From Persicobacter sp. CCB-QB2 (GTDB lineage: Bacteria > Bacteroidota > Bacteroidia > Cytophagales > Cyclobacteriaceae), in NCBI RefSeq assembly GCF_001274635.1, contig NZ_LBGV01000001.1, forward strand, positions 62,001 through 126,000: 64,000 nucleotides of DNA, written 5' to 3'. The translations under genes and the position numbers were made by a program. Within the stretch, counting starts at the first letter, position 1. The number at the start of each line of letters is the position of its first letter. Shown here piece after piece: positions 7,166 through 16,314 of the stretch. The notes beneath the pieces were generated by a model that worked only from the letters and a program-made list of their open reading frames with translations, made no database searches and was not told where the DNA came from.

Positions 7166-9649
7166 ATGGATTCAAAGAAAGACCTGTTCCAAAATGTGAT
7201 TCTAGCGGAAATGCAGGAGACTGAAACCGGAGAATTCATTTCTATTAATGAGGAAATGGATGCCGCGGAGGTCAATAGTTCCGATATTCCGGATGAATTA
7301 CCCATTCTTCCTATAAAAAATACTGTGCTCTTTCCGGGTGTGGTGATTCCGATCACCGTTGGACGCGCCAAATCCATTAAGTTGGTAAAAGAGGCTTATA
7401 AAGGCGACCGCATTATTGGTGTGGTGGCTCAAAAAAATAAAGACATTGAAGATCCTAAGGTACATGATTTTTATGCCATAGGAACCGTGGCCCGCATTGT
7501 GAAAATGCTGGTTTTGCCTGATGGAAACACCACCATCATCATTCAGGGGGTTCGTCGATTCCTTTTGCAGGACATCATTTCCGAGGACCCTTATTTTAAG
7601 GCCAGTATCCTGACCTTGGACGAGAGCTTCCCGGCGAAAGAATCGGAAGAAGCAGCGGCTTTGATTGAGACGCTGAAAGATTCCGCCAATAAAATTTTGA
7701 GGTTAAATCCGGATATGCCGCAAGAGGCACAATCTGCGATCGACAATATCGACTCCCCGGCATTTTTGACCCACTTTTTGGCTTCTAACCTTTCGGTGCC
7801 GCCAAAAGAAAAGCAAAGAATTTTGGAGACAGACTCCGGAGTGGAGCGTTCTACGCTGCTATTGGAGTATATGTTGAAGGAAATTCATATGCTGGAGCTG
7901 AAGAATGAAATCCAAAGCAAGGTGCATTCTGATTTGGATGCCCAGCAGCGTGATTATTTCCTCCGCCAGCAGATGAAGGTATTGCAGGATGAGTTGGGAC
8001 AGGGTGGTCCTGAGTCTGAGGTCAGAACACTTCGCAAAAAAGGCGAAAAGAAAAAATGGCCTAAAGAAGTGAAAGATCACTTCCTGAAGGAGTTGGATAA
8101 ATTGAGCCGGGTGAACCCTCAGGCGCCGGAATATGCGGTGAATTTGGGCTATGTAGAGTTCATGATAGACCTTCCATGGGAGGAGTTTACCGAGGATAAT
8201 TTTGATCTGAAGCGAGCGCGTAAAATCCTGGATAAGGAGCATTACGGTTTGGAGAAGGTCAAAGAGCGGATCATTGAATACCTGGCGGTATTGAAGTTGA
8301 AGCGTGATTTGAAAGGCCCGATTTTGTGTTTATATGGCCCTCCGGGTGTGGGTAAAACTTCCCTGGGGCGTTCAATTGCCAACGCACTGGGGCGTGAATA
8401 TGTACGGATGTCTTTGGGTGGATTGCATGATGAGTCGGAGATCCGAGGTCACCGTAAGACCTATATTGGCGCGATGGCGGGTAAGGTTTTACAGAACCTG
8501 AAGCGCTGTAAAACGGCCAATCCGGTATTTGTACTGGATGAAATTGATAAGGTAAGTTCTGATTTCCGTGGTGATCCATCTTCTGCATTATTGGAGGTAT
8601 TGGATCCGGAGCAAAACAACAACTTCGTAGATAACTATTTGGAAATTGGCTTTGACCTTTCTAAAGTTCTTTTTATTGCCACTTCCAACTCATTGGAAAC
8701 CATTCAGCCCGCTTTGCGTGACCGTATGGAGATTATTGAGCTGACTGGCTATACCCAGGAGGAAAAAGTAGAAATTTCTAAAAAGCACCTGATTCCTAAG
8801 CAACGCGAGGAGCATGGATTGAAGGCGGCGGATATTACCTTCAATAAAGCCGCCATTAAGTCGGTGATTGATGGCTACACCCGCGAATCCGGTGTTCGTA
8901 ATCTGGAGCGTAAGCTTGGGGCAATTTGCCGTAATGTGGCTAAATCAGTGGCAATGGAGGAGGAGTACACCAAGTCCATTTCCAACGGCAGAGTGGAAGA
9001 GATTCTGGGGCCTCAGATTTTCGATAAGGAGCTGTATGAAAATAACCGTACCGCAGGTGTTGTGACTGGCCTGGCCTGGACACAAGCGGGTGGGGAGATC
9101 CTATTCATTGAGTCAGCTTTAAGTCGTGGTGCAGGTAAACTTACGCTTTCCGGCCAGTTGGGAGATGTCATGAAGGAATCCGCCATGGCAGCATTAACTT
9201 ACCTGAAGGCCAATGCAGAAAGGTTGGGCATCGATTATCGTATATTTGACCGATATGATTTGCACATCCACGTACCGGCCGGGGCAGTGCCTAAAGATGG
9301 TCCTTCTGCCGGTATCACCATGCTGACCTCCCTGGCTTCGGTTTATACGCAGAAAAAAGTCCGCTCCAAACTGGCCATGACGGGAGAAATCACCCTTCGT
9401 GGACAAGTGTTGCCAGTTGGTGGGATTAAAGAGAAAATTTTGGCGGCGCGAAGAGCGGGAATCAAGGAGATTTTACTTTGTGAGAAAAACCGAAAAGATG
9501 TAGAGGAAATTGAGGCACAATACATCAGCGATCTGAACATTCAGTTCGTGAAAGATGCGCAAGAGGTATTGGATTTTGCCTTATTGAATGAGCAGGTCAG
9601 CGAGCCTGTGAACTTCATTTTGGAAGATAAAAAATCTGTAAAAGCATAA
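7166..9649 (+). CDS. lon: ATP-dependent protease Lon (LonA)
   Basis: An 827-residue protein with the full LonA layout. The N-terminal substrate-binding LON domain spans about residues 47-245 (LPILPIKNTVLFPGVVIPI), followed by a coiled helical linker. The AAA+ module has Walker A GPPGVGKT (391-398) and Walker B VFVLDEIDK (about 454-462). The C-terminal Ser-Lys protease domain has catalytic Ser714 in PKDGPSAG and Lys757 in GGIKEK, a 43-residue spacing identical to E. coli Lon. It degrades misfolded and regulatory proteins in the cytoplasm. It is a single-gene unit with its own terminator, divergent from the OmpA-family gene. Confidence 0.98.
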   Translation: MDSKKDLFQNVILAEMQETETGEFISINEEMDAAEVNSSDIPDELPILPIKNTVLFPGVVIPITVGRAKSIKLVKEAYKGDRIIGVVAQKNKDIEDPKVHDFYAIGTVARIVKMLVLPDGNTTIIIQGVRRFLLQDIISEDPYFKASILTLDESFPAKESEEAAALIETLKDSANKILRLNPDMPQEAQSAIDNIDSPAFLTHFLASNLSVPPKEKQRILETDSGVERSTLLLEYMLKEIHMLELKNEIQSKVHSDLDAQQRDYFLRQQMKVLQDELGQGGPESEVRTLRKKGEKKKWPKEVKDHFLKELDKLSRVNPQAPEYAVNLGYVEFMIDLPWEEFTEDNFDLKRARKILDKEHYGLEKVKERIIEYLAVLKLKRDLKGPILCLYGPPGVGKTSLGRSIANALGREYVRMSLGGLHDESEIRGHRKTYIGAMAGKVLQNLKRCKTANPVFVLDEIDKVSSDFRGDPSSALLEVLDPEQNNNFVDNYLEIGFDLSKVLFIATSNSLETIQPALRDRMEIIELTGYTQEEKVEISKKHLIPKQREEHGLKAADITFNKAAIKSVIDGYTRESGVRNLERKLGAICRNVAKSVAMEEEYTKSISNGRVEEILGPQIFDKELYENNRTAGVVTGLAWTQAGGEILFIESALSRGAGKLTLSGQLGDVMKESAMAALTYLKANAERLGIDYRIFDRYDLHIHVPAGAVPKDGPSAGITMLTSLASVYTQKKVRSKLAMTGEITLRGQVLPVGGIKEKILAARRAGIKEILLCEKNRKDVEEIEAQYISDLNIQFVKDAQEVLDFALLNEQVSEPVNFILEDKKSVKA

Positions 9650-9658
9650 TTAGAAAAT

Positions 9659-9689
9659 TGGAGGAGCGAGCGCTTCTCCTCTTTTTTTG
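9659..9689 (+). terminator. Terminator of lon
   Basis: GGAGGAGCG / CGCTTCTCC stem (GGAGaAGCG-type pairing) with a T-rich tail, 10 nt after the lon stop. Confidence 0.8.
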
Positions 9690-9886
9690 TTTTTTTGAAT
9701 AATTCACGATCCTGATCGTCTATATGCTGCAAGGTTAAAAATAAAGGACGAGAAAGCCATTACTTCTAAAATTGGGACTATTCTTGTTTTAAGAAACGCC
9801 CTGGAGAGGGGCATTCGATATATTTTGAAACAAAAAAATATAGCAGTGAATTGTTCGGATTTAGGGAATTTTTACAAATTGACCCG

Positions 9887-10900
9887 ATGCACCATTTATC
9901 CTTTAAATTGTTGAGAAATTTTTTTGGCTTACTGTTTATCATGCTGTTGTTTCAGCAACCTCTTCTGGCACAGTCCATCAAATCAAGTGCATTTGGTTTG
10001 TTGAACATGCCCTATTCAGCGCATTCCGCAGCAATGGGAGTAGTGATGCCAGCGGCTTATAAGCAGGATCCTTCAGTCTTTTTATCCAATCCGGCGGCGG
10101 CTCTGCCTGAATTTAATAATCATTTAGGTTTGCATTATGCAGGCCTGTATGCTGGCTTGAATCAAGGGGCGGTAAGCTATGTGTTGTCGAGTGAAAAGAC
10201 GGGGAATTGGGGCTTCGGAGCCCAGTATTTGAACTATGGAGAAATGTTGGGCTATGATCCTTCCGGAAATCCGGAGGGGACTTTTACCGCCGCCGATTAT
10301 GTAGTGTCAGTGACGAAGCAACATCAGGTGTCTCATTTTTCAGTAGGGCTGACTGCCAAATTCATTTCTTCCCGAATAGAAAGCTATGGTGCCAGTGCCA
10401 TGCTGTTTGATGCCGGGATTTTGTTTATTCATCCCAAAACGGATTTTACAGCAGGTTTAGTGATTAAGAATTTTGGTTTTCGTACCAGTAATTTTGACAG
10501 CGAACCGGTCCCGATTCCTTTTGATGTGCAAATGGGGGTGAGCTTTAAGCCGGAACACATGCCTTTGCGCTTTTCAGCCTCGGCTTCCTATCTTCCCCAT
10601 GATGCGGCTTACCTGGAGGAGGAAAGTGATCAGAATACGACCATACGGGATGTTTTTCGCTATTTCAATTTTGGAGCGGAACTCTTGTTTCATAAAAATG
10701 TAAACCTGCTGGTGGGCTATAATCAGCATATTCGGGCAGGTCTGGCGATGGAAGATAAAAAAGGTTTATCAGGCTTCGCCCTGGGCGGAAGAATTCTCGT
10801 AAAAAAACTGACAATGGAGTACACCTATGCTGCTTATCATGCGGCGGCGGGAGCCCATTATGTAACCCTCAGTACCAATCTATCCAACTGGAAAAAATAA
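9887..10900 (+). CDS. porQ: Type IX secretion system protein PorQ (PorV/FadL-like barrel)
   Basis: 337 residues from ATG 9887, chosen because a good signal peptide follows (LLRNFFGLLFIMLLFQQP... LLAQ); the frame is open upstream to 9851. The mature part is rich in alternating beta-strand segments and carries family features near the N-terminus (FGLLNMPYSAHSAAMG, then PSVFLSNPAAALPE) and a YLNYGEMLGYDPSGN segment. These match PorQ, an outer-membrane barrel needed in some species for T9SS substrate attachment. hslU follows 47 bp downstream and may be co-transcribed. Assignment rests on pattern recognition of the family; the alternative is another PorV/PorP-type barrel. Confidence 0.75.
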   Translation: MHHLSFKLLRNFFGLLFIMLLFQQPLLAQSIKSSAFGLLNMPYSAHSAAMGVVMPAAYKQDPSVFLSNPAAALPEFNNHLGLHYAGLYAGLNQGAVSYVLSSEKTGNWGFGAQYLNYGEMLGYDPSGNPEGTFTAADYVVSVTKQHQVSHFSVGLTAKFISSRIESYGASAMLFDAGILFIHPKTDFTAGLVIKNFGFRTSNFDSEPVPIPFDVQMGVSFKPEHMPLRFSASASYLPHDAAYLEEESDQNTTIRDVFRYFNFGAELLFHKNVNLLVGYNQHIRAGLAMEDKKGLSGFALGGRILVKKLTMEYTYAAYHAAAGAHYVTLSTNLSNWKK

Positions 10901-10947
10901 AATCATAACCGTCTGTAGATTTTAATTACAGGTGTAAAGAAATAAAA

Positions 10948-12333
10948 ATGCTAGAAGATAAAAATTATTTGACCCCACGCGAGATTGTCGTGGAACTGGA
11001 TAAATATATTATCGGACAAGCGGATGCCAAACGTAATGTGGCGATCGCCCTGAGAAATCGTTGGCGTCGAATGAATGTCCGTTCTGAATTGCAGAGAGAG
11101 ATTGTTCCGAATAATATTCTGATGATCGGGGCGACCGGGGTAGGGAAAACGGAAATTGCCCGCAGATTAGCTAAAATCGCCAAAGCCCCTTTCACCAAAG
11201 TGGAGGCTTCCAAATTTACCGAAGTGGGCTATGTTGGCCGCGATGTGGAAAGCATGGTGCGCGACCTGGTAGAGCAGTCCGTGAACCTGGTGAAAAAAGA
11301 GAAGGAAAAAGGCGTGAAAGAGCGTGCGACGGAAGCGGTGGAGAATATCATTTTGGATGCTTTGATTCCACCAGTAGCAGGTTCGCAAAGCGTATCTACT
11401 ACCTCCGGAGAACCAAAATCAGATGCCGAGCTGAATCAGCAAACGCGTGAGCATTTCCGTCAGAAAATCCAGAGTGGAGAGATGGACGATCGCAAGATCG
11501 AGATCAATGTGAGTCAGCCTTCTACTTCCGGTATTGGTATGGTTGGTGGTGGAATGATGGATGAATCATCCATGATCAACCTGCAGGAAATGCTGGGCAA
11601 TATGATGCCGAAGAAAAACAAGAAGCGTAAAGTCACGATCGGAGAAGCGAAGAAATTGCTTTTTGACGAAGAGGCCAGCAAGCTGATTGATATGGACGAG
11701 GTGAAAGAAGAGGCGATTCGTCGTGCCGAAAACACCGGTATGATCTTTATTGATGAGATTGATAAAATAGCTAAATCTTCCGGAAAAGGAGGGAGCGGTG
11801 GCCCAGATGTCAGCCGGGAAGGGGTGCAGCGTGATTTGTTACCTATAGTGGAGGGCTCTTCCGTCACTACCAAATATGGGGTCATCAATACCGAGCATAT
11901 TCTTTTTATTGCTGCCGGAGCCTTTCATTTGTCCAAACCATCTGACCTTATCCCGGAATTGCAGGGGCGCTTCCCGATTCGCGTGGAGTTGCAGGATCTG
12001 ACCAAAGAGGATTTCTATCAGATCATCAAAGAGCCCAAGAATGCATTGACCAAGCAGTATATGGCCTTGTTTGAGGCAGAGGAGGTGCGCCTGGAATTCA
12101 ATGATGAGGCCTTGGATGAAATCGCACAAATCGCCTTTGACATCAACTCTGAAATTGAAAATATCGGAGCCCGCCGTTTACATACCGTGATGTCCCGCTT
12201 GTTGAATGATTTCTTATTCGATATTCCGGATGTGATCGGGCCAAATGCCCATGTGATGGTCACCCGTGAAATGGTAAAAGAGAAACTCGATGGAGCGGTA
12301 AAAAACAAAGACTTGAGTCAGTTTATTCTGTAA
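10948..12333 (+). CDS. hslU: ATP-dependent protease ATPase subunit HslU (ClpY)
   Basis: A 461-residue AAA+ protein starting MLEDKNYLTPREIVVELDKY. Walker A is GATGVGKTE (61-69); the I-domain with a Met/Gly-rich insert spans about 110-240; Walker B is MIFIDEID (about 264-271); and a C-terminal EIENIGARRLHTVM sensor-2 segment is followed by the C-terminus LSQFIL, which docks into the protease. It unfolds substrates for the HslV peptidase. No hslV is adjacent: upstream is porQ and downstream an SDR. The partner must lie elsewhere, which is unusual because hslV and hslU are generally neighbours. Confidence 0.97.
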   Translation: MLEDKNYLTPREIVVELDKYIIGQADAKRNVAIALRNRWRRMNVRSELQREIVPNNILMIGATGVGKTEIARRLAKIAKAPFTKVEASKFTEVGYVGRDVESMVRDLVEQSVNLVKKEKEKGVKERATEAVENIILDALIPPVAGSQSVSTTSGEPKSDAELNQQTREHFRQKIQSGEMDDRKIEINVSQPSTSGIGMVGGGMMDESSMINLQEMLGNMMPKKNKKRKVTIGEAKKLLFDEEASKLIDMDEVKEEAIRRAENTGMIFIDEIDKIAKSSGKGGSGGPDVSREGVQRDLLPIVEGSSVTTKYGVINTEHILFIAAGAFHLSKPSDLIPELQGRFPIRVELQDLTKEDFYQIIKEPKNALTKQYMALFEAEEVRLEFNDEALDEIAQIAFDINSEIENIGARRLHTVMSRLLNDFLFDIPDVIGPNAHVMVTREMVKEKLDGAVKNKDLSQFIL

Positions 12334-12353
12334 AACACCAAAATGAAATAAAA

Positions 12354-12382
12354 AAAAGAGGGTTTTTCGCCCTCTTTTTTTA
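12354..12382 (+). terminator. Terminator of hslU
   Basis: AGAGGG/CCCTCT stem with a TTTTTCG loop, A-rich before and eight T after, about 20 nt past the stop. Confidence 0.88.
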
Positions 12383-12441
12383 TTGCCTAAACGCTGAATT
12401 GCTTATCTTTTCAATGAATTCATTCACCAAATTTAAAGCAA

Positions 12442-13167
12442 ATGCACTACTATATTATTACCGGAAGTAGCCGTGGGATTGGCCGCGCATTGGTAGAACA
12501 ATTGATAAAGGAGGAGAATAATTTTGTGATCGGCATCTCCCGTAGCTATAGGGAAAGTAGCGATCGCTATCACCATATTGAATTTGACCTCGGTGATATT
12601 GCAGACTTGAAACAGCAGGTTTTTCATTTTTTTGAAAAAATTCAGGCGCCCCAAAAAGTGGTGCTCATCAATAATGCCGGTACCCTGGGGGAAATAGGTC
12701 ACGTGGGTGGGCTTTCTTCAGATGGCCTGGAAAAAGTGATGAATTTAAATGTGACTGCGCCGACGATTCTGATGAATGAGTTTGTGAGACAGTTTGCCGG
12801 GATTTCCGCCGATAAAATCATCCTGAATATCAGTTCCGGAGCGGGTAAGTATCCGGTGGATGGCTGGTCGGCTTATTGTGCTTCAAAATCTGCACTGGAC
12901 CTCTTTTCCAAAGTAGTGGCAGAAGAGTGCATTTTGAATGAAAATGGAATCAAGGTATTTTCGGTAGCGCCCGGAGTGGTGGATACGGAAATGCAATCTA
13001 CCATTCGTAAGGCAGATCAGCAGGAGTTCAGAACACTGGGCAAATTCTTGAAATTGAAAGAGGATCAGCTCTTAAGTGCTCCGGAAGCGGTGGCGGATAA
13101 ACTCCTTCAAATTATTAAAGAATCAGATAAATACGCAGAGGTATTATTGGATGTCCGGAAGCTCTAG
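12442..13167 (+). CDS. Short-chain dehydrogenase/reductase (sepiapterin/benzil-reductase-like)
   Basis: 241 residues with a complete classical SDR set. The cofactor loop is TGSSRGIG (residues 7-14); NNAG lies at about 76-79; the catalytic Ser is in ISSGAG; YCASK carries the catalytic Tyr and Lys; and VAPGVVDTEM follows. The arrangement and the SR after the first strands suggest an NADP-dependent ketone reductase of the sepiapterin/benzil reductase type. The substrate cannot be told from sequence. The 3' end overlaps the oppositely oriented phosphatase gene by 24 bp. Confidence 0.88.
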   Translation: MHYYIITGSSRGIGRALVEQLIKEENNFVIGISRSYRESSDRYHHIEFDLGDIADLKQQVFHFFEKIQAPQKVVLINNAGTLGEIGHVGGLSSDGLEKVMNLNVTAPTILMNEFVRQFAGISADKIILNISSGAGKYPVDGWSAYCASKSALDLFSKVVAEECILNENGIKVFSVAPGVVDTEMQSTIRKADQQEFRTLGKFLKLKEDQLLSAPEAVADKLLQIIKESDKYAEVLLDVRKL

Positions 13168-13677
13168 TTCGGGGATCATGTCTTCTATCGCAGTTCTGGG
13201 GCTGGATAACCAACGAATTTTTCCTGTTCCTGCTTTTAGTGATTTCCAGTGGTCAACCGGAAGCTGAAGCCAGCAACTAGCTCCGGTGGGATAGTGCGAT
13301 ATGGAAATACCACTCAAGAGCTCTATGCAATGGGCAATTTCCGGATTGTGTCCGAAGACGATGAGCTTTTCAAATTGATCCGGTAGCATTTGAAACATTC
13401 GGATCATATCATGGGCATCACAGCCATAGAGTTCCTCTCTCAGGTCTGTCTTTAGCCACTGGAAGGGGAGGGGCTCAACCACTGCCAGGCAGGTGTCCAT
13501 TGCGCGTGTGGCGGTGGAGCAAAGGATTTTGTCCGGATGATAAGGCAGTTGCTTCAGCTTTTGGCCGATCTCTAAGGCATTGGCTTTCCCTCTTTTATTC
13601 AGGGGGCGGAACTTATCGGATAATTCGGGGATTTTCCAGCTGGATTTGGCGTGACGGATGAACATGATGTTTTTCAT
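13144..13677 (-). CDS. SixA-like histidine phosphatase family protein
   Basis: 177 residues from ATG 13677 (MKNIMFIRHAKSSW). The RHAKS motif near the N-terminus holds the phosphorylated His, and VFGHNPEI near residue 102 is the second catalytic His block. Length and motif spacing fit the SixA branch of the histidine phosphatase superfamily rather than phosphoglycerate mutase. In E. coli SixA acts on phospho-His of the PTS/phosphorelay, but the substrate here is unknown. The frame is open 12 codons further upstream, but MKNIM is the natural start. It converges on the SDR gene with overlapping 3' ends. Confidence 0.82.
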   Translation of the reverse strand: MKNIMFIRHAKSSWKIPELSDKFRPLNKRGKANALEIGQKLKQLPYHPDKILCSTATRAMDTCLAVVEPLPFQWLKTDLREELYGCDAHDMIRMFQMLPDQFEKLIVFGHNPEIAHCIELLSGISISHYPTGASCWLQLPVDHWKSLKAGTGKIRWLSSPRTAIEDMIPELELPDIQ

Positions 13678-13833
13678 AGGAAATAATTTCAAAAATAACT
13701 CACTGAATGTCAATCAGGAGGGCCTAAGAGTCAAAAATAATTTTCAAATTACCCAGAAAAAGGCCTGAATGGTTCGTTCAAATATTGCAGGCAAATTAAC
13801 AAAGAACCAATTTTTACCCGGGGAAGAATCGTT

Positions 13834-14472
13834 ATGACTATTCGTGATCTAAAGAAACTGGTGCGGCAGGGGGAAGGTCAGTTTGTGGAGTTTAAGAAAA
13901 AGGCAAACCATCCTGAAAAAATTGTTAAGGAAGTAGTGGCGTTTGCCAATGCTTCCGGTGGCAAGCTCATGATTGGAGTGGATGATTTCGGGGCTTTAGC
14001 GGGCTGTAAATATCCGGAAGAAGAGGCCTACGTTTTGGAGAAGGCTTTTAAGGAGATGATTTATCCCACCATTTCCATGGAAAAAGAGGAGGTGAAGCTC
14101 GATACCGGAAAAACCATATTGATTTATCATGTTCCGGAAGGTGATCGAAAGCCGTATCGCGTAAAATTTGAAGACAACAGCAAGGTTTATATTCGACGTG
14201 AAGACCGAAGTATTCAGGCCTCGGCACCGGTAAGGGAGATTATCCGACGTAGGCAAAACCCTAAAGATATTCGTTTTCAGGTAGGGGAGGTGGAGCAGAA
14301 GCTGCTGGCATATCTGGAGCAACATCGCTATATTACCGTAGCTCAACTCTCTCAGATGGTGAAGGTCAATAAAAAAATGGCTGCCAGGAAATTGATTATT
14401 TTGGTGTTGGCCAATGTGCTGGATATTCACCCTTTTGAAGAGGAAGATCGCTATTTTTTAAAAGCGCAATAA
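13834..14472 (+). CDS. AlbA_2/Schlafen-type DNA-binding domain protein
   Basis: 212 residues. The N-terminal half (about 10-130) is an AlbA_2 (divergent AAA-4/Schlafen) domain with the signatures EFKKKANHPEKIVKEVVAFANASGG and IGVDDFG (listed as separate short blocks: EFKKKA, FANASGGKLMIGVDD). KVYIRREDRSIQAS follows at about 113-126. The C-terminal part (about 155-205) resembles a winged-helix (VAQLSQMVKVNKKMAARKL). Such proteins are usually transcriptional regulators or nucleic-acid binders. It sits 1 bp before the disrupted GNAT gene, so the two formed an operon. Confidence 0.8.
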   Translation: MTIRDLKKLVRQGEGQFVEFKKKANHPEKIVKEVVAFANASGGKLMIGVDDFGALAGCKYPEEEAYVLEKAFKEMIYPTISMEKEEVKLDTGKTILIYHVPEGDRKPYRVKFEDNSKVYIRREDRSIQASAPVREIIRRRQNPKDIRFQVGEVEQKLLAYLEQHRYITVAQLSQMVKVNKKMAARKLIILVLANVLDIHPFEEEDRYFLKAQ

Positions 14473-14711
14473 TATGAAAATCATCGAGGTCACTGATCAG
14501 AATAAGGGAATCTACCTCCAGCTGTGCCAGGCTTATGAAGCAGAGTTTTCAGCCTTAACGGAAAAGCTGCCTGATGAATACGGGGTTTTTGCATTAGACA
14601 CGCCCGTGGTTCCTCCTTATCTAGGCTTACTCTGGGTGCAGGAGGGAATTCCCATAGGCTTTGCTAATATCCGATTGGGAGCGGATTATAATAACAATAC
14701 TCCGTAAAGAA

Positions 14712-15875
14712 TTAGGCCGCAATACAGCCAAATCTCTCTATCTGGAGCATTTGCTCTGAATTATTGTACGGTTCGGGGGCAATCCCGAACCCTTTAAATA
14801 TTCTTTGGATATAGTTTCGATTAAAATATAGCATCTTAATACTTGATAATGAGAAGGGTTCCTTTTCTTCGGTTTTATTATCAAAATAGTGAAGCGCCTT
14901 TGCCACGGACACCGCCGTTAGAGACATATTGATGTGATTATGTATCTTATTTTTACTCCTCGCCTGGCAGTGAGTCAGACCGGTGAATTGTTTGGCATCT
15001 CGAAATAGAAACTCAATTTGAAATCGAAGTCGATAACGCTCAATTATTGCGGAACCGCTTTGATTAATGTCTGTACTGAATAAAATTTCTCGTCTGGTTT
15101 TCCCATTGTCAAGCTCTGTAACGACGACCACACACTTGATCCATCGTTTAAGACTTTTACTATGAACCTCTGCTTCGAAAGCCTCCGTGTTTTCATTTTT
15201 GAAACATAGTGTAAAGTGTCTTTGGTCAAGATTATTAAATTTCACTTTTTCTCCATAGACCTTGGGTCGCCCTCTTTTTCCGGTAGGTGGTTCGGTATTT
15301 CTGTAACGAAGAAATGCGTTTTTAGCCAATTTACTAATGATAATAAACCCTTTTTCTACTATTGGATCGACGAATGGAAAGCGCGAAAAGTAAGCATCAA
15401 CAACCACACTATCTGATACTTGCTTGTACAATTCAGCATTTGACAAAATCAAATTGGCATAAAAGGTCAGCAAATTAAATGACTCGTCCTCACTCTTAAA
15501 GGTTTGATGGGCCTCTAAATGCATTGCGGTTTTACTTTCGAGGCCAACACTTGCTATTCCTGTAATTTCCAGACCTCTTTTTGTTGAATTATCACAGCCT
15601 GACCAAAAGTACCCTAAACCTGGGGTGAGTTGACCACTTTTGGAAACATAACTTGGATCAAAGGCAATGATGCGCAATTCATCTTTAAGTGTCTTAATGA
15701 GCTCTATATTGAAGAAAAGGTAATTGAAATATTTCTCATACCATGATCTAATCGTGGCCTCATTGTACCGCAGATACCGACTCATGTTAGTGAAATTATT
15801 ACGACCACGGAAAGACAGTAGTCCTTTTAAATTTTCTATCATGAAATCCCTCTCCCATTTGTTAATGTCTAACAT
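14712..15875 (-). CDS. IS4-family DDE transposase
   Basis: 387 residues, intact from ATG 15875. The catalytic Asp residues lie in IIAFDPSY (about 78) and SVVVDAYFSRF (about 163). The C-terminal catalytic Glu is in YRLRFQIEFLFRDAK, which exactly matches the IS4 signature Y-x2-R-x3-E-x6-K. A beta-strand insertion domain lies between the second Asp and the Glu, as in Tn5/IS4 enzymes. It fills almost the whole element, so the IS is probably still active. Confidence 0.95.
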   Translation of the reverse strand: MLDINKWERDFMIENLKGLLSFRGRNNFTNMSRYLRYNEATIRSWYEKYFNYLFFNIELIKTLKDELRIIAFDPSYVSKSGQLTPGLGYFWSGCDNSTKRGLEITGIASVGLESKTAMHLEAHQTFKSEDESFNLLTFYANLILSNAELYKQVSDSVVVDAYFSRFPFVDPIVEKGFIIISKLAKNAFLRYRNTEPPTGKRGRPKVYGEKVKFNNLDQRHFTLCFKNENTEAFEAEVHSKSLKRWIKCVVVVTELDNGKTRREILFSTDINQSGSAIIERYRLRFQIEFLFRDAKQFTGLTHCQARSKNKIHNHINMSLTAVSVAKALHYFDNKTEEKEPFSLSSIKMLYFNRNYIQRIFKGFGIAPEPYNNSEQMLQIERFGCIAA

Positions 15876-15947
15876 TTTATGGAATATTTGCGCTAGGAGT
15901 GTTTCGATGCTCTTGATGGTGACTTAGTATGTTGGTGTTTGGCGATA

Positions 15948-15979
15948 CAAATATACAGGTCACCATTTTTTTTACAATA
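15948..15979 (-). promoter_or_regulatory. Transposase promoter (Bacteroidota type)
   Basis: On the reverse strand TATTG (15975-15979) and TATATTTG (15948-15955) are separated by 19 bp, matching the -33/-7 pattern, about 73 nt before the transposase ATG. The pair GGTGAC/GTCACC flanks the region (about 15918-15966). Confidence 0.7.
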
Positions 15980-16257
15980 GCTCAAAACTCTACGGAGTAT
16001 TATAATAAAGTATGTGAGTTTTATGTAATTCCCGCAGTCAGGAAGAAAGGCTTTGGGAAAGCCTTGGCCTTTGAAATATTCCGGCGCTATCCGGGAAAGT
16101 GGGATGTCCGACAATTATTCGCAGCCAAGCGAGCGCAACTTTTTTGGAAGGCAACCATTGATGACTTTACCTCTGGAAATTATCAGGAGAGCCAGTTGAG
16201 TGATCCTGATTGGGGAGAGGTGATTTGTCAACGATTTCAATCCTGAATGGGGCATAT

Positions 16258-16296
16258 AAAAACCGCAGAGCTTGAAAAACGCTGCGGTTATTATTT
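16258..16296. terminator. Bidirectional terminator between GNAT remnant and CBS gene
   Basis: AACCGCAG / CTGCGGTT stem (8 bp, perfect) with A-rich and T-rich flanks on both sides, between two convergent genes. Confidence 0.8.
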
Positions 16297-16314
16297 TGTC
16301 TGGTGCGGAGCATA

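Larger units (their letters stand above)
14695..15998 (-). mobile_element. IS4-family insertion sequence, 1304 bp, with 10-bp target duplication
   Basis: Direct repeats ATTATAATAA at 14685-14694 and 15999-16008 flank the element. The ends contain the inverted pair ACTCCGTAAAG (left) and CTCTACGGAGT (right). It carries one transposase gene on the reverse strand with its own promoter. The duplication length fits the IS4 family (9-13 bp). Ends are set by the duplication; the left end has four extra bases (CAAT) before the inverted repeat. Confidence 0.92.
14474..16246 (+). pseudogene. GNAT acetyltransferase split by an IS element
   Basis: The 5' piece (14474-14694) encodes MKIIEVTDQNKGIYLQLCQA and onward to IGFANIRLGADYN. 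The 3' piece (16009-16246) encodes VCEFYVIPAVRKKGFGKALA and the C-terminus. Removing 14695-15998 plus one copy of the 10-bp duplication ATTATAATAA restores one continuous 152-residue frame with the acetyl-CoA loop RKKGFGKA, a classic GNAT. The disruption therefore appears recent, because both halves are otherwise intact. The 5' half now ends in the IS after YNNNTP. Confidence 0.9.

Noticed and set aside
7859..8588. Reverse-strand frames inside lon
   Set aside because: Antisense shadows of a complete, well-conserved lon gene.
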